A stretch of DNA of 64,000 nucleotides from the NCBI GenBank assembly GCA_024741835.1, contig JAENRP010000225.1, positions 1 to 64,000 of the forward strand, read 5' to 3'. The first letter of the stretch is position 1. Each line of letters starts with the position of its first letter. This document shows, piece after piece, positions 21,779-34,058 of the stretch. This DNA comes from Diplocarpon mali (lineage: Eukaryota; Ascomycota; Leotiomycetes; Helotiales; Drepanopezizaceae). The notes beneath the pieces are model-generated. The model did not search any database, was not told the DNA's origin, and saw nothing but the letters and a program-made list of their open reading frames with translations. The translations under genes and the position numbers were made by a program.

Positions 21779-24700
21779 CGTGAGAGAACGTCTATGATTG
21801 CTTCTCCTTGTTTGCGCGTCAACTTGAGTGTGGAAATACCAGAGGAGTTGAAGTTGTGGAGGGCTGGCGGCCAGAAATGACAGCTGGCTGGCTTGCAATG
21901 TTAAGTTATGGGAGGGGGGTTTCAAGGGAGATCGTTGTTAAGGAAGCGGTAGCGATGCTTGTTTGTTGTTTGCGCCTGCCCGCTAGCGGCGTTGGACCGT
22001 GTTGATTTGCAGAAACGCGTCGTGTCGTGGGGGGATTTTGATCTGAGATGAATCTCGGAACCAGATAATCTACTCGATCGTCGCGAGGATCTTATGACGG
22101 ACGATTCTCCACAGGGACGCGTTTTTTGTGCATTCAAGTATTCAAGGCTATGGCGGGGTTTGTGGCAGAACGATAGAAATGTTTATTGACATCCCCTGCG
22201 CCCAGTTTGGACTAGTAGAACACGTTTTAGACCGCCTCAAGGAGACTAGTCCCGCGTTTCGGACAAACATAGCCCCGTGATGTTATATTGTTACGAAGTA
22301 TATAGGTGGAGGGAGATAAATGTCCATTACCGGCTTGCTCAACGCATTATATATAACCTATACCCTTACTTTCAATATAGCAGTTTTATGGAGATTAGAC
22401 AGATCAGTTTTTGAGGGCGTCTCCAATCTATAGAAACTCTGCTTTTCATCAATTCACCGTATGTAACCCGTTGATGGCTGAGTTGATACGATGCATTCGA
22501 TTACTTTGTAGTATATATGATTGATTGATAAGACTTGAATAGTGCTAGAAATCATTAATACGAAGCGGGTGAAGAGGAAAATCAAGGCCATGATTATACG
22601 ATCCTTGCCGCCAAAGGCTCTCTCTCATATAGGTACCTACCTAGTGTCGCCTCGCAGTACAGCCTTCGACGCGCTACCAGACTCGATTCCCGTCCGAGTG
22701 TACGGAATTAGGATGAGGGGTCCACCACTGGTTCGAGTAAGAGTTCATGCAATTCATCAGTGAGGGCGATTTGTTGTGGATGATGACTTGCTGCATGTGT
22801 TTCGGGTTGGTGATACCTATCCTCCTCACACGGTTCGCGATGTTTTTTTTTTCGTCCTCTCCGCCATCGACGCAGCCCTGGCCAGTCACCTCCGAGCACG
22901 CGTCTATCCTCAAATCGCAATTGGGTTTGCTATCTTCATGAGCCTCAAGGCGCATCAGTGTAGGCTATACCAAGTTTCGATTTGGCCAATCTCGTGACTG
23001 AGGATGGAAAATTGACTTATTAATAATTATTAGCCAATTAAAACACAATCGTGTAATTCCACTTGCCAGCAAACACGGTTCTGAATGTCTCATGAACACC
23101 CCAGTTACGCGGCTGCGACAAATCAATCAGGACCTAAGTAGTGATTGGCTGGATATCATAGAGGATGGTTAGATGATGGCGGAAGCGTTGCGGCCGGTGG
23201 TGTTACTATGACACCAAGCTGCTGTAAATATTCACGAATTAATAGTTTTGTAAGTTTGAAAAATCATACCCTCAGAATACCCAACTGAATCTGTGTCTTG
23301 TTTCACAAAAATAATTCAGGGGCTCGCTTAGTACTCCCCGCTAAGCGCTAAGCAAGAGGCAAAGAGGTCGGGTGAGAATATGGACAGCGGTCGGGGTTAG
23401 GGCGTGGTTCTGATCATGATATTTGCAAGAAATCCTTCGAGAGGTTGAAAATCAGAATAGAGGTTTGGGGGTTCCAATTCTCGTAATTCGCGCTCTTTAT
23501 AATTCCGCGTGCTGGTCCTAGGAAGAAAGGCCTGCAAGACCGTACCCTCTGCCTTCACGCGGTGGAGGCTATAAATAAATAATTGCTTGCAATGTATGAT
23601 AGCTAAAAAGGGACGTATAACAACTCTTTCAATTATATACAAGTTATATGATTTACGATGATTTACGAACGACGCCCCTCCTCTTTTTGAAAATCGATGA
23701 ACACTTGCATATAAAGCTGATTTGTTTATAGTAAATTACCTTAGTAGACTGCAAAACCCTACCTGCTAAGAGCTGCACTAATTACAATTCGAACTTAGAG
23801 ATATCAACTATAAATAAAAGGACTTCATGAAGAAGGAAGGATAAAGGGTATATATGTGAAGGGTAAAATAGAAAGCTACCAAGCAAGGGCAGTGACTCTC
23901 CATCTTCTTTAAAGCTATTTAATATATTAGGCGTCAAAAGAAGAAGTTAGGCTAAGGAGAGCTTATAAAGAGTATTTTAAGAATTGAAAGATTTGTACAT
24001 AAGCTCTCTCTCCATAATAAAGCCCAATAGCTGTTATATTTACGGCTAAATTTACACAGGCTTATTCCATTAGGGAAGTATTTGAATTGCGTTATGTTAC
24101 CTAGAGATAACTTTTGAAGGACTTTGGTTGCTTCTATAGTATTTATCACCTCCTTGAATATCGACGTAACTAGCAGAGACGATTATTTAAAGAACTATGC
24201 AATTGCGCTCGAAATGCTTTTTAGTAAGGTTTTATCAGGGAGACAACGACTCAACACCTGTACGCGATGTCTCCTACGAACCTGCAGACTCTGTAAGACT
24301 CTGTAGAGCCGAGATGAAGTCCTTTCGACTAAAAAATAATCAGACACTGAATCGAATGAAGCTAGCAATTTTCGAAAGCTTCGAAATAAAAGACTTCATA
24401 CTACCTCTTCTATAAATAGCCTCTACTTTCGACTTCCACTTGCGTGCTCTAAATTTATACTTACGACTAAAGGAAAGGCTTAGTAAAGGATACAAAGAGG
24501 AAAAAGGCAGGATAAAGTATAAAAAGAGGAAGAGGAAGGAAAAGGATACGTTTTGAAGGATTTCCCTTATAAAAGTCGATTAAGAAGGGTTATAATTGAG
24601 AGCCGCTGTCTACTAGTAAGACGCTTAATATAATTAAGTAAATAGCCGCCATTGGCGTAAAGGGCTTGTCCTAGAACAGAGAACATAAGGCGACTCTAGT

Positions 24701-26533
24701 TGTTAAGGCACTTTTCGAGAATGCACTCGCCCGAGACCTGGAGGGAACAATTGTCGACTGCGGTACGGTTTAGACTCTTGTCTAACGAATCGGGAAGTAT
24801 AGGTACAATAGGCTGAATAGTGAATCGTAATGAGTTTTTCATGCTAATTTTCTCCTTATACCTAATCTGAATATAGCGTTTACCCCTCGTGCTATATAGG
24901 TTAGAAGTAATATAATATGTTAAATAAAAGGGTTTATACGAGAGCTGCAATAGTAAAGAAATAAGTACCTAGGACAAGTGCTAGAAAGTCTTTATCGCCT
25001 TACAGTCTTAGGCTTTTAATATATCATACTTCACATTTAATGCCTTAGCTTAGCATATCTACGTACCCTTTAGGAGGTCCTGGCAAGTGCTTTTTCGTAT
25101 ATTCCCTAGACGCAAATCAATAATACCTACCTACCTGCCTTTAGAAAAAGGGCCGAAAGCTATCAACTAATTATTAGGGAAGAATAGAGCTAATAGCATC
25201 GGGCTATCTTCTTGGTCTTAGATGTAGATAGTTACTTGATACGAAATCGACCAATGTATCTGTGCCAACACCCGAGAAATTTAAACAATGTATGAATAAC
25301 ACTTAGGCATCATGTCCAGCATTGTAATGCAGTCTAGCCGTTTCCGTCTACAACCCTATATTTTCTAGAAATCGGGTAATCACCACAAATAACGCAGCCG
25401 CGCCGACCTGCTCGAGAACTACTCTAAAGGAATGGATTTACGCTATCACACAACCGCTTCGGCATGGTTTCTCTAGATGCTGTTCTGCTCAGCGATGATA
25501 ACACCCACAGACTCGCAAAACCACATGGCAGCCAGAATCTACAGCGAGGAAAACAGTGTTTGACTTCTTATGATACACAACTCATGCTTGCTTGAAGCCC
25601 AGCCTAAGGTGATTGGCTTATCGCCAATGTAGATCATGTTTCGAGCTAATTTTGGGGAGGTGAAGTGTGAGGAGGCGCGACACATAGCGCAAGACATGGC
25701 TACCAACCATCATTTTGCTTGCACCGCCTACTCACTCATACTTGGAAAGACGAAAGTTGTAATATATGTAAAAAGTAAAGAAAACCCAGATAACAGACGG
25801 CTTGCAAAATTCTCCTAGCAAAATCGAAATACACGAAGCCTATCCGGCGTAAGGCGACTGATAGAGTCTCATGAGCTTAGCCTTCAATGCTGGGACAACT
25901 CGGATTGAAGGCTTCTATAGAGTGCTTCTGTGAGTTTTCTTCTTTATGAGGGACCTCTTTAAGTTTTGCGATGCTGAAAATCGACGTAGAGCAAACCCGC
26001 GATATAATATGCACCACAATAACCAGATTTTATCGACTTCGAAGTCGCCAGAATACTGTTTCCTCACCTAGAAACAAAAATCAGAAGTAGAAATAGAAAT
26101 AATTCAATCAAGCTGCATACGGCTCTATTCATTTATTTGAAGCAATTGAGAATTTGAGAATCGGACATTATAAAACTTTTGTTTTAAAAAAAAGAATGAA
26201 GATGACAACAGTTCACTATGTAGACAATCGAAGAAGATGCTTCTTGTCTACCCAACGATAAGGCGTTTATTGCGGAGTTAGGATAAAAGCTTGCCATGTG
26301 AGTACTTGTTACTAGCACCAGGATGCTTCTATTGTGTAGGTATTCAGTAGGCAATTAATACATATTCAAGACTTCATTCTCGTTATCGCTATCGCTGCAA
26401 GGCATGACGCTAGTACGGTAATATCCTGATTTACACGCTAAGCTTAGCGAGCTAACTCCCACAAACTCTCGAATTGTTGAACCCGTGAATAACATCACCA
26501 ACTTTACATCCCGACAAGCACCAAACCGCAAAC
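21779..26533. other. AT-rich gene-poor block with degenerate repeats
   Basis: From about 22200 the sequence becomes AT-rich, with abundant TA steps and only very short open frames, as in RIP-mutated fungal DNA. A copy of a dispersed repeat is recognisable at 24231-24960 (minus orientation). The rest, including 22.2-23.9 kb and 25.0-26.4 kb, holds no supported gene. The final ~100 bases are the RPS17 promoter and leader, with TTACATCCCGACAAGCACC just upstream of the ATG. Confidence 0.6.
24231..24960 (-). repeat. dispersed repeat A, copy 1 (inverted)
   Basis: The reverse complement of this stretch aligns by eye, block by block, with 37365-38375 and 38455-38965. Shared landmarks include AGTGCCTTAACAA-TAGAGTCGCCTTA, GGACAAGCCCTTTACGC, CCTTTC-TAGTCGTAAGTAT, and GTTGAGTCGTTGTCTC near the end. 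There are many transition differences between copies. No open reading frame survives. It could be a non-autonomous or decayed transposon; its class cannot be assigned. Confidence 0.7.
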
Positions 26534-27130
26534 ATGGGTCGCGTTCGTACCAAGACTGTTAAGAAGTCCGCCAAGGTTATCATTGAGCGATACTATCCCA
26601 AGTTGACCCTCGACTTCGAGACAAACAAGAGAATCTGCGATGAGATTGCCATCATTGCCTCGAAGCGTCTTCGCAACAAGGTACGACCTCTCCTCCCCCG
26701 ACTCGGATTCGAATCATATATGAGATTCCATCATTAAGGAATTTATACTGACGGATACCTAAAAAGATCGCTGGTTACACCACCCACTTAATGAAGCGCA
26801 TTCAACGTGGTCCAGTCCGTGGTATCTCCTTCAAGCTTCAAGAAGAGGAGCGTGAACGCAAGGATCAATACGTCCCCGAGGTTTCCGCTCTCGACTTTTC
26901 TCAGAACGATAATGGCGGGCAGCTTGAAGTTGACTCCGAGACTAAGGACTTGCTCAAGAGTCTTGGTGTATGTTCCCCCGCCGTTTTTTGACCTATTATG
27001 CTTGAGACATGGAAATTCTGACATGCGCATCATACAGTTCGACTCTATCCCCGTCTCCGTCGTTGCCGTCGCACAACAACAAGCTGTTGAGCCTCGCCGT
27101 CGCTTCAACGACCGCCCTCCGCGCGGATAA
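26534..27130 (+). CDS. RPS17: 40S ribosomal protein S17 (eS17)
   Basis: Three exons, 26534-26680, 26767-26967 and 27038-27130, with phase-0 introns of 86 and 70 nt, give about 146 aa. The sequence is a full-length eS17. It starts [20 protein letters not shown], then [20 protein letters not shown]. Exon 2 gives [20 protein letters not shown] and [17 protein letters not shown]. Exon 3 gives [19 protein letters not shown] and a basic [11 protein letters not shown] end. It is a component of the small ribosomal subunit head. Intron positions early in the gene and the GTACGA/GTATGT donors are typical of fungal ribosomal protein genes. It borders the AT-rich block on its left. Downstream, about 560 bases separate it from the convergent RTR1 gene, with no extra gene visible. 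Confidence 0.97.
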
Positions 27131-27686
27131 ACGTTGTCGCAGAGTCGATAGAAAAAAGGAAAGTTCGGGCGGGCTGTGGATACGATACGACACACTCTGG
27201 GAATGGGACAGAGGCACGGATCGGATCTGGTTGCTTCTGGGCGTTACACTGGATGATATGCATGCTAGATCAATGTGAGACCTTCCCAACCTAGGTGTCG
27301 CTGATTCTCTCCGGAGATGACGCTTGATTGCCATTTTCGTTTTCTCCTGCTGGCAAACCTCAGAACATGTGCTTGCGTTGTGAACCCGAACAAGCGACCT
27401 CGGTATTTGAAAATGGCTTCGGGCTGTGTTAACCAGGTTTACCAAAACATTTTTGAACTGCTAACTGCGGCAGGACTTCTTGTTGACTATTGGCATAGGC
27501 ATGCACTCACTCGGAATTGTGAGGAAACCAAAATCTTCACTCGGATATCAATTTATGAATTCAATCCGCAATTTACATAACCCCGTTCTTTCGTCATGAA
27601 CTGGCTATATGATCCGTGGCCCTTTCTTTCAAAATGACCGCCCCATGTCCCAATGTGTCCATCAAAAATTCGTTGTCGCGCATCTA

Positions 27687-28571
27687 TCACAGCCAATCTG
27701 TGTCCATATCATCCTCATCCTTCTTGACCCCCTCCTTAACCAGTCCCGCCATTTTGGCCTTCTGCTCCTCAAATCTAGAAGTGTAGCCCTCCAGCGTCAA
27801 ATGTTCCAAGCTGCTACTCAAGTCCTCCTGCCTAAGACTCGGCGGCACAGCCTTCCCTCCACTCGTATCCTTCTCCGTCACTTTCACATCCACCAGCCCT
27901 TTTACCGCACCCATACCCATCTCTCTATCTCCCCTCTCACGCGCCAAATCCTTTCTTTTTTTCTCTCCTTCCCCTTCAGTACTTAAGTCCAACTTCTCCA
28001 TGCGTTCCACAACATCCGCCTTAGGCTCATCCAACAACTCAATCCCCGGCCCAATGTCCCCCTTTCTCTCCCACGCTGGCCTCTCACTTAGTTGAACTCT
28101 AACCCACATAGCCCTCTTCTTACACTCAACCCCGCACCATCTCTCCAGCTCTTCCCTCTTTATCACTCTGAAATCACTCGCCTTGCCTCCTATGCCAAGA
28201 ATCCTATACTCCCCTGCCCCTTCGCGCAATCTAGGATTTGGACATAGAGCGTAACCGCAGAGGGAGTTGATATTGCGCTCTTCAATCAGGGCGTCGTAGT
28301 CGCTGGGTGTGAAAGGCGCAAGATGCGATTTGAAGGAGAGGGCGTCGGATGGGGAAGGATTGGAGGCGGGCGATTGCGAGAGGGGATAGTCGATTAGAGA
28401 CTCGGTAGAGAGGAGGATTTGTAGCTCGAGATCTTTGCGTGCTTGTAGGAGGGTAGCGTGATAGAGGGCTACTTCGCGGTTACGGTCTGAGATTGTCTTG
28501 TAGGGGTCTGTGGCGGAGGGAGTGGAGGAGAGCTTCTTTTTGAGGATGGACTTGGGCTGGATGGTGGCCAT
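27687..28571 (-). CDS. RTR1: RTR1-type RNA polymerase II CTD phosphatase
   Basis: Single exon on the minus strand, 294 aa from MATIQPKSILKKKLSS (an in-frame ATG eight codons upstream is possible). The Rtr1/RPAP2 zinc module is clear: RNINSLCGYALCPNP (C-x4-C), then ELERWCGVECKKRAMWVRVQ (C-x3-C), followed by LSERPAW. Rtr1 dephosphorylates Ser5/Tyr1 of the RNA polymerase II C-terminal domain during the initiation-to-elongation transition, and helps polymerase import. The N-terminal helices (NREVALYHATLLQARKDLEL) fit the family. The C-terminal third is charged, with GEKKRKDLARERGDREMGMG and an acidic end (KKDEDDMDTDWL). It is divergent from BBC1, about 1 kb away. Together with RPB7 it is a second Pol II factor in the window, but the two are 15 kb apart. 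Confidence 0.9.
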   Translation of the reverse strand: MATIQPKSILKKKLSSTPSATDPYKTISDRNREVALYHATLLQARKDLELQILLSTESLIDYPLSQSPASNPSPSDALSFKSHLAPFTPSDYDALIEERNINSLCGYALCPNPRLREGAGEYRILGIGGKASDFRVIKREELERWCGVECKKRAMWVRVQLSERPAWERKGDIGPGIELLDEPKADVVERMEKLDLSTEGEGEKKRKDLARERGDREMGMGAVKGLVDVKVTEKDTSGGKAVPPSLRQEDLSSSLEHLTLEGYTSRFEEQKAKMAGLVKEGVKKDEDDMDTDWL

Positions 28572-29576
28572 AATTGTCGAAGTCTGGTGTTCCATGTCAA
28601 AAGACTAGTTGTAGTCGGTAATGGGCAGCTGCTCGAAAAGAACAGTCTCCAATATTGCTGTGCTAAGAGGCTGTTTTTTCTCCGCGCTCCTGTCCCCAAC
28701 CTCTTTAGTAAGTACTCCGCTACAGAGAGAGACTGTACTACGGTAGCAAAAATCTAACAATAAGCGTTGTCTCATCACTCATACTACTTGAGAAGCTCTT
28801 TTTTCGAAGTGAAGCTGCATTCGTACTCAAGGCTTCTTCTCGGTAGCCTTGTAACACATTCCTATCTATTGCCAACCTATCCGATAGCCTGCGTGCCTTA
28901 CCTGCCGTTGAAATGCCGCTGGCTATGTTCTCATCGAACGAACGCTCGAAACGCGGAGCAGTAGAACGAGTGCTCCGCGATCATTACAGCTATTCAATTA
29001 CCATTAATATGGCAGATTGTTTTACCTACCGGCGTCAACTGGATGCGGCACTGTCGGGAAGCGATCAACACCCCTGCAAACATATCTCTCTGCGCCTCTC
29101 TGTTCGCCCGGACCACAACCACCACCCTCCACCGCCTCAGACCCTACCCTTTTGTCGATAGTGATGCTGCCAAGCTGCTCTCTGTGGTTCTCACAATTGT
29201 GCGACTGACCCCTCCTGCCTCGTGGGAGCTCGTCTGGTGAGTCTGAATAGCCTCATTACTGGGGAGTCCATCCATCTTGACAAAAGCTGTTTTAACACGT
29301 CGTCCTTAATGCACTAACGTCCGTGGACTAGCATTTTCGAATCTCAGCCGCAACTGCCACCCCACCTGATCCTGAGATACGTCGAGCTCTTCTAGCCAAT
29401 ACTACAACACATAAAGTACTGTACTTCCGGCGCTGCCTATTCTTGTACACAACGAGATCCCGCGAAGACATCACGCCTCAGCTTCTGGGCAGCCTTCGGG
29501 CACTTTCCATTTCTGCGAGGTATCCAGTGAAACAAGCTTGCAGTACAGTAACAGTGGCCTACACACGCTATCAACA
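28572..29576. other. divergent promoter region between RTR1 and BBC1
   Basis: About 1 kb without a supported gene. Short plus-strand frames (28913-29240) overlap each other in three phases and lack domain content. An in-frame extension of the BBC1 frame reaches 29538, but the conserved SH3 domain begins right after the ATG at 29577. Confidence 0.45.
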
Positions 29577-32500
29577 ATGTCCAGCCCGCCGTTCAAAGTA
29601 AAGGCCGTATACGAATACACATCTCCTCACGATGATGATCTCCATTTCCCTCTCCACCAGATAATCACGGTGACAGATGTGGAAGACGATGATTGGTATA
29701 ACGGGAATTACGTGGATGCGTCGGGCGTGTTGCAAGAGGGCATATTCCCCAAGAACTTCGTGGAGAGATTTGAACCAACTGCTCCTCCGAGACCAACTCG
29801 AGCGCCTCGCCAGAAGAAAGAGGTAGAGCCCGATCCAGAACCAGCCCGCGAGCCCTCCCCCACACTTCAGTCGGTACACGAACCGGAACCGGAACCGGAA
29901 CCCGAGCGGGAGCAAGAAGAGGTTCATGAAGCCCCAGCTGCCCTAGAGCCTCCGCCGTCGGTTCCCAATCCTCAAGTCGTGAGCCCTCCTCTTCCGAAGC
30001 AAGCAGAATACGCGCCACTACCTACTGCTGCCAAGCCAATTCCTATCTCGAAGCCTTCCGCGCCTCCACCAGCAGTAGAGAAGCCGGGTGGAGGCTCTTT
30101 CAGGGATCGTATTGCTGCTTTCAACAAGGCAGCCCCGCCGCCAGCTCCTTTCAAACCTGCTGGGTTCAGCTCTGGGGGGTCGAATAACTTCATCAAGAAA
30201 CCTTTTGTAGCTCCACCCCCGAGCAAAAATGCGTACGTCCCGGTTGCACGGGATCCCCCTCCACAGAAGATTTATAGACGTGAGGAAGACCCAGAAGTGG
30301 TCGCCACCCAAACGGAGAGCCAGGAGCAAGCTGAGAGAGCTGGTTTGGCTCCTACGTCTAGCGAGAATGATGGGGAAGAGCAACCAATACCAACTAGTCT
30401 GAAGGAGCGAATTGCACTTCTGCAGAAGCAACAATTGGAGCAAGCGTCTCGACACGCTGAAGCGGCACATAAGAAAGAGAAGCCTAAGCGACCCGTCAAA
30501 AAGCGATCCAATTCGCACGAAGTAGTTGAAGGCGAAGAGGGGGCTACATTGGAGAGGCGTGATACTGAAACCACAACTGGCCGACTATCAGTGGACTCCG
30601 TGAGAGAGTCTACTAGAGAGGATTCTCCCGCTCCCCGAAAACGTCGATCCTTGATTCAACCTCGAAAGTCATTTGGGGATGGCAACGAAGCAGACATGTC
30701 AGGGGCAGGTGATATAACAGAGGAACCGGAAGAATACTCTCATGGAATGGATGATAGTGATGAAAAGCCAAAACACCAGGCATCTCAAGCTCTTGCACGA
30801 GCTCCGTCTGCTCCGGTTCGAGAGCCTGGTGCAGATGAAAGAGAGGGTGCTTTAGAGGAGGGCGAAGAAGAGATAGAGGAAGAGGACGACATTGACCCTG
30901 AAGTACGTCGAAAGGAGGAACTGAGAGCTCGCATGGCAAAAATGAGTGGCGGGATGGGAATGCACGGAATGTTCGGCGGCGGGATGCCTATGCCAGCTCC
31001 GGTGCCCCCCAAAAAGAAGAAATCTATTGGTACGAGCGAGAAGCGATCTGGCGAATACGGAGCAGATGATTTATCTTCGCTCTCGGCTCGAGCTCCTCCA
31101 GTGCCTATGATTCCTTTGCCCGGACTGTCACAAGTCAGAAGTCCAGACGAGGTCGACAAGCAGCTGGGTCATTACGAAGACACACCCCCTGTCTCGGCCA
31201 CTCGTCCAGCTGACGAGGTACCGGACATCGAGGAAGTAATCCCTTCACAAGATACAGCTGCTCCTCTTTCAAGTAAGCTGTCATCTAATTACTCTTTGGC
31301 GCCTGAGCTTATGTCAGCAGGTCCACAGCACGAGGGAGGCGCTCCGCCGATACCAAGCGGGAGACCGGGTCCTCCACCTGTTCCTATCGATAGTAAGTCT
31401 TCTAAAAGTCTGAATACTAGGTCATACTAACTATTGTAGCTCGACCTGCAGCCCCGATGTCTCCAAGTGCTGGATCCGAATCGGACGATGAGCTGTCCTC
31501 CAGAGAGCAACAGGCACCACCAGCCGAGGCCCCCAGAGAGCCACCGCGATCCCTAGAAGGACAAGTTTCCCCGAAATCTTCGAATATCAAGCGCATGTCG
31601 TATTTCGGCTCAGAAGCCTCGCCGTCCCCACCTGTGACCCCGGGCATCAACAAGCGCTTAAGCAGACTTCCTCCTCCTATCCCTGGTGCTATGCCTACAT
31701 CTCAACCGCATAGCAGAGCTCCACCCCATCCAACTTCAGGAGCGGTCTTAACCCGTGCGCAGACTAATGACCAGCACGTTTTGTCTTCTCCCAAGGCTGC
31801 ATCCAAAGAGGAAAACGAGGAAGAGGTTACAGAATATGAGGGCGACTATGACACGGACATTGCCTCTGCTGCACCCTATAAGGATGCGCTTAAGGCTGCA
31901 GAGCCAGATGATGGCGCTCCCGTACGATCGCCCACCAGAATGCCTGTATCAGCACCGCCTCCCTTCCCATCAACGACTGCTCCACGTGCGATTCCTCCAC
32001 CTTTACCTGCTCAAGCTCCACCGGTATCCCGCCAGTCTGTCGATGTGCCTAGAGCTGCACCTCCACCTCCCCCATCGACTAGAGTACCAGCTCCGTTAGA
32101 ACAGGACGATGACGAATATGACCCTTACAAGTACGCAGCACCCAAAGCAGCTGCCCCAGCCGGGCCACCTCCTAGGTCAGAGAAGAATGACGAGGATCTC
32201 TACTCTGCTTCTCCCCCACGATCGTTTGCTTCTTCTGTCCCTCAAGACAGGCCAGCTCCTCAATTACCGCCATCCGGAAGCAGGCCGCCTGCTCGAAAGT
32301 CATTGGACATCTCACGCTCTGCAACTACCAGTAGAAGGTCTGTTGAGCTTGGAAGAATGTCTATGGATTCTGGGTTTGTTGCGAACGACGTCGACCTTGC
32401 GCCAAAATCTTTATGGTGGACACAGCCTAAGGGAGTTCCTCCAGTGTTCTCAGGTAGACGAGACATTGCGCTTGACTTTGAGGAGTCATCTGCTCCCGGC

Positions 32501-33145
32501 AGAGGAGGGACAACGATTGTTACCAAGCACTTATACGTGTTGTTCCAAGACTACTCCCAGACTATCATCACAGTTGAATATGACGCCCAAGATCCCAAGA
32601 AGGTTAGACTCGAGCAACGACATGACCAGCCTCCATCACACCAGCGTCAGGATCAACTAGAACAAGCACATGAGAAATACGGCCGCAAGATTATCGAAGC
32701 TGTGTACTCGAAAAAGGAGACCGTAGTCGGCGACGGCACACCTCAAGGCCTGGTCAAGAAACTGCTCGAGCCCTTCTCTGATGCTCTCCTTCCCATTGGC
32801 ACCCGCGCCTACGGCGCAATTGTCTACAGCAACCTCGCCAATGCCTCCACCCAACAAAGCGACGAAATACGCGCTGGCGACATAATAACGCTACGCAACA
32901 CCAAGTTCCAGGGTAAGCACGGCCCGATGCATGCTAAGTACAGCATAGAGGTCGGCAAGCCCGATCATGTTGGCGTAGTTGCCGAGTGGGACGGCACGAA
33001 GAAGAAGGTCCGGGCTTGGGAGCAGGGTCGAGAAAGTAGAAAGGTGAAGTTGGAGAGTTTCAAACTAGATGATTTGAGGAGCGGGGAAGTCAAGATTTGG
33101 AGGGTTATGCCGAGGAGTTGGGTTGGATGGCATGGACCTAACTAG
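29577..33145 (+). CDS. BBC1: BBC1/MTI1-like SH3 protein of actin patches
   Basis: Two exons, 29577-31392 and 31440-33145 (47-nt intron, GTAAGT to TGTAG, phase 1), give about 1173 aa. An SH3 domain occupies residues about 4-65: FKVKAVYEYTSPHDDDLHFP, the WYNGNYVD Trp pocket, and GIFPKNFVERF. A long disordered middle follows with poly-Pro motifs (APPPSKNAY, PPPLPAQAPP), a PEPEPEPERE run near residue 105, and conserved Gly/Met-rich MGMHGMFGGGMPMPAP. The C-terminal ~250 aa form the Bbc1 domain: SLWWTQPKGVPPVF, the strand LYVLFQDYSQTIITVEYDA, AGDIITLRNTKFQGKHGPMH, and a final RSWVGW. Yeast Bbc1 binds type I myosins and restrains Las17/WASP-Arp2/3 at endocytic patches. Architecture matches, so the role is inferred by homology. 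Confidence 0.93.
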
Positions 33146-34058
33146 CTGTCTTTGTTCTCTCCATCTGCAGCAGGGGGAGGCGGAATCAGGGTAGGATTCA
33201 AGGATAGGTAGGAGGTGCTTGATTAATTGGTTGGACTGAGGAAGAAGAGCAGGTATGTGGAGCTATTGTTAGTTTATATATGCATGGCATTGTTCTGCAT
33301 CGTAATTGACGTGTTTACTCTACCTCTCTTGGTTTTCTGGTCTGGTTTAGTCTCGACCAAGCTCACTGGAAGTCTCCAGCTGCTGCTGATCTTTCGTGGT
33401 GAGAGAGCCTCAAGGGTTGAAACCACGCACCTCCATACAATCCTAAATGATGTGTGCCTTCGTCACTCACGTGTCTAGACAAAGGGCCTTGGACTTGAAG
33501 GGACTTTTGTTTCTCTGTTTTCTGGGTTTTCCTGGGCTCTAAAAGGAACCACGCTTTTACATTCGTACATAGAATCTTAGATATCAGTCGGTTGCTTTCA
33601 GCTAAAGGCTGCACTTGTAGGAAGCATTTACTTCATTTGATCTTCAATGCAGTTCTCAGCATGCTTCTCTTACCTGCCCTTAGACAGCATGAAAGGTGAA
33701 ACAGGAATCAAGCCATTCCAAGGTTCATCAAATCTTGGATTATGAATCTTCTATGACGCACTCGCTGTTAAATAAAATTTGGGCGTTTTCGTAGATGTAT
33801 CTCCTGCATTCAATCCTGCGTTGTAGATTGGTGCCTCTTCAAGCAATACTTCACCCAGCGCCATCGCGTATTCAAAAGCCCCCTCCAAAGACATAGCCGC
33901 ACCATCACAGCTTTGGAGGCTGGCCATTCACTCCCAGCCCTGGCAAGCCCTTCTTCCGTCCCATCGAGAAAGGTAAGCAAGCCCATGGGAGAATCCCCGA
34001 CTCTCTCCAGCTCACCCACACACCCGACGACCCCAACCTAGCACCCGATCACACCCGC
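33146..34058. other. intergenic region, no supported gene
   Basis: 3' flank of BBC1 and 5' flank of the RNase H-like gene. Only short unsupported frames. The upstream 100 bases before 34059 are C-rich, with several CACCC/ACCCC runs. Confidence 0.4.
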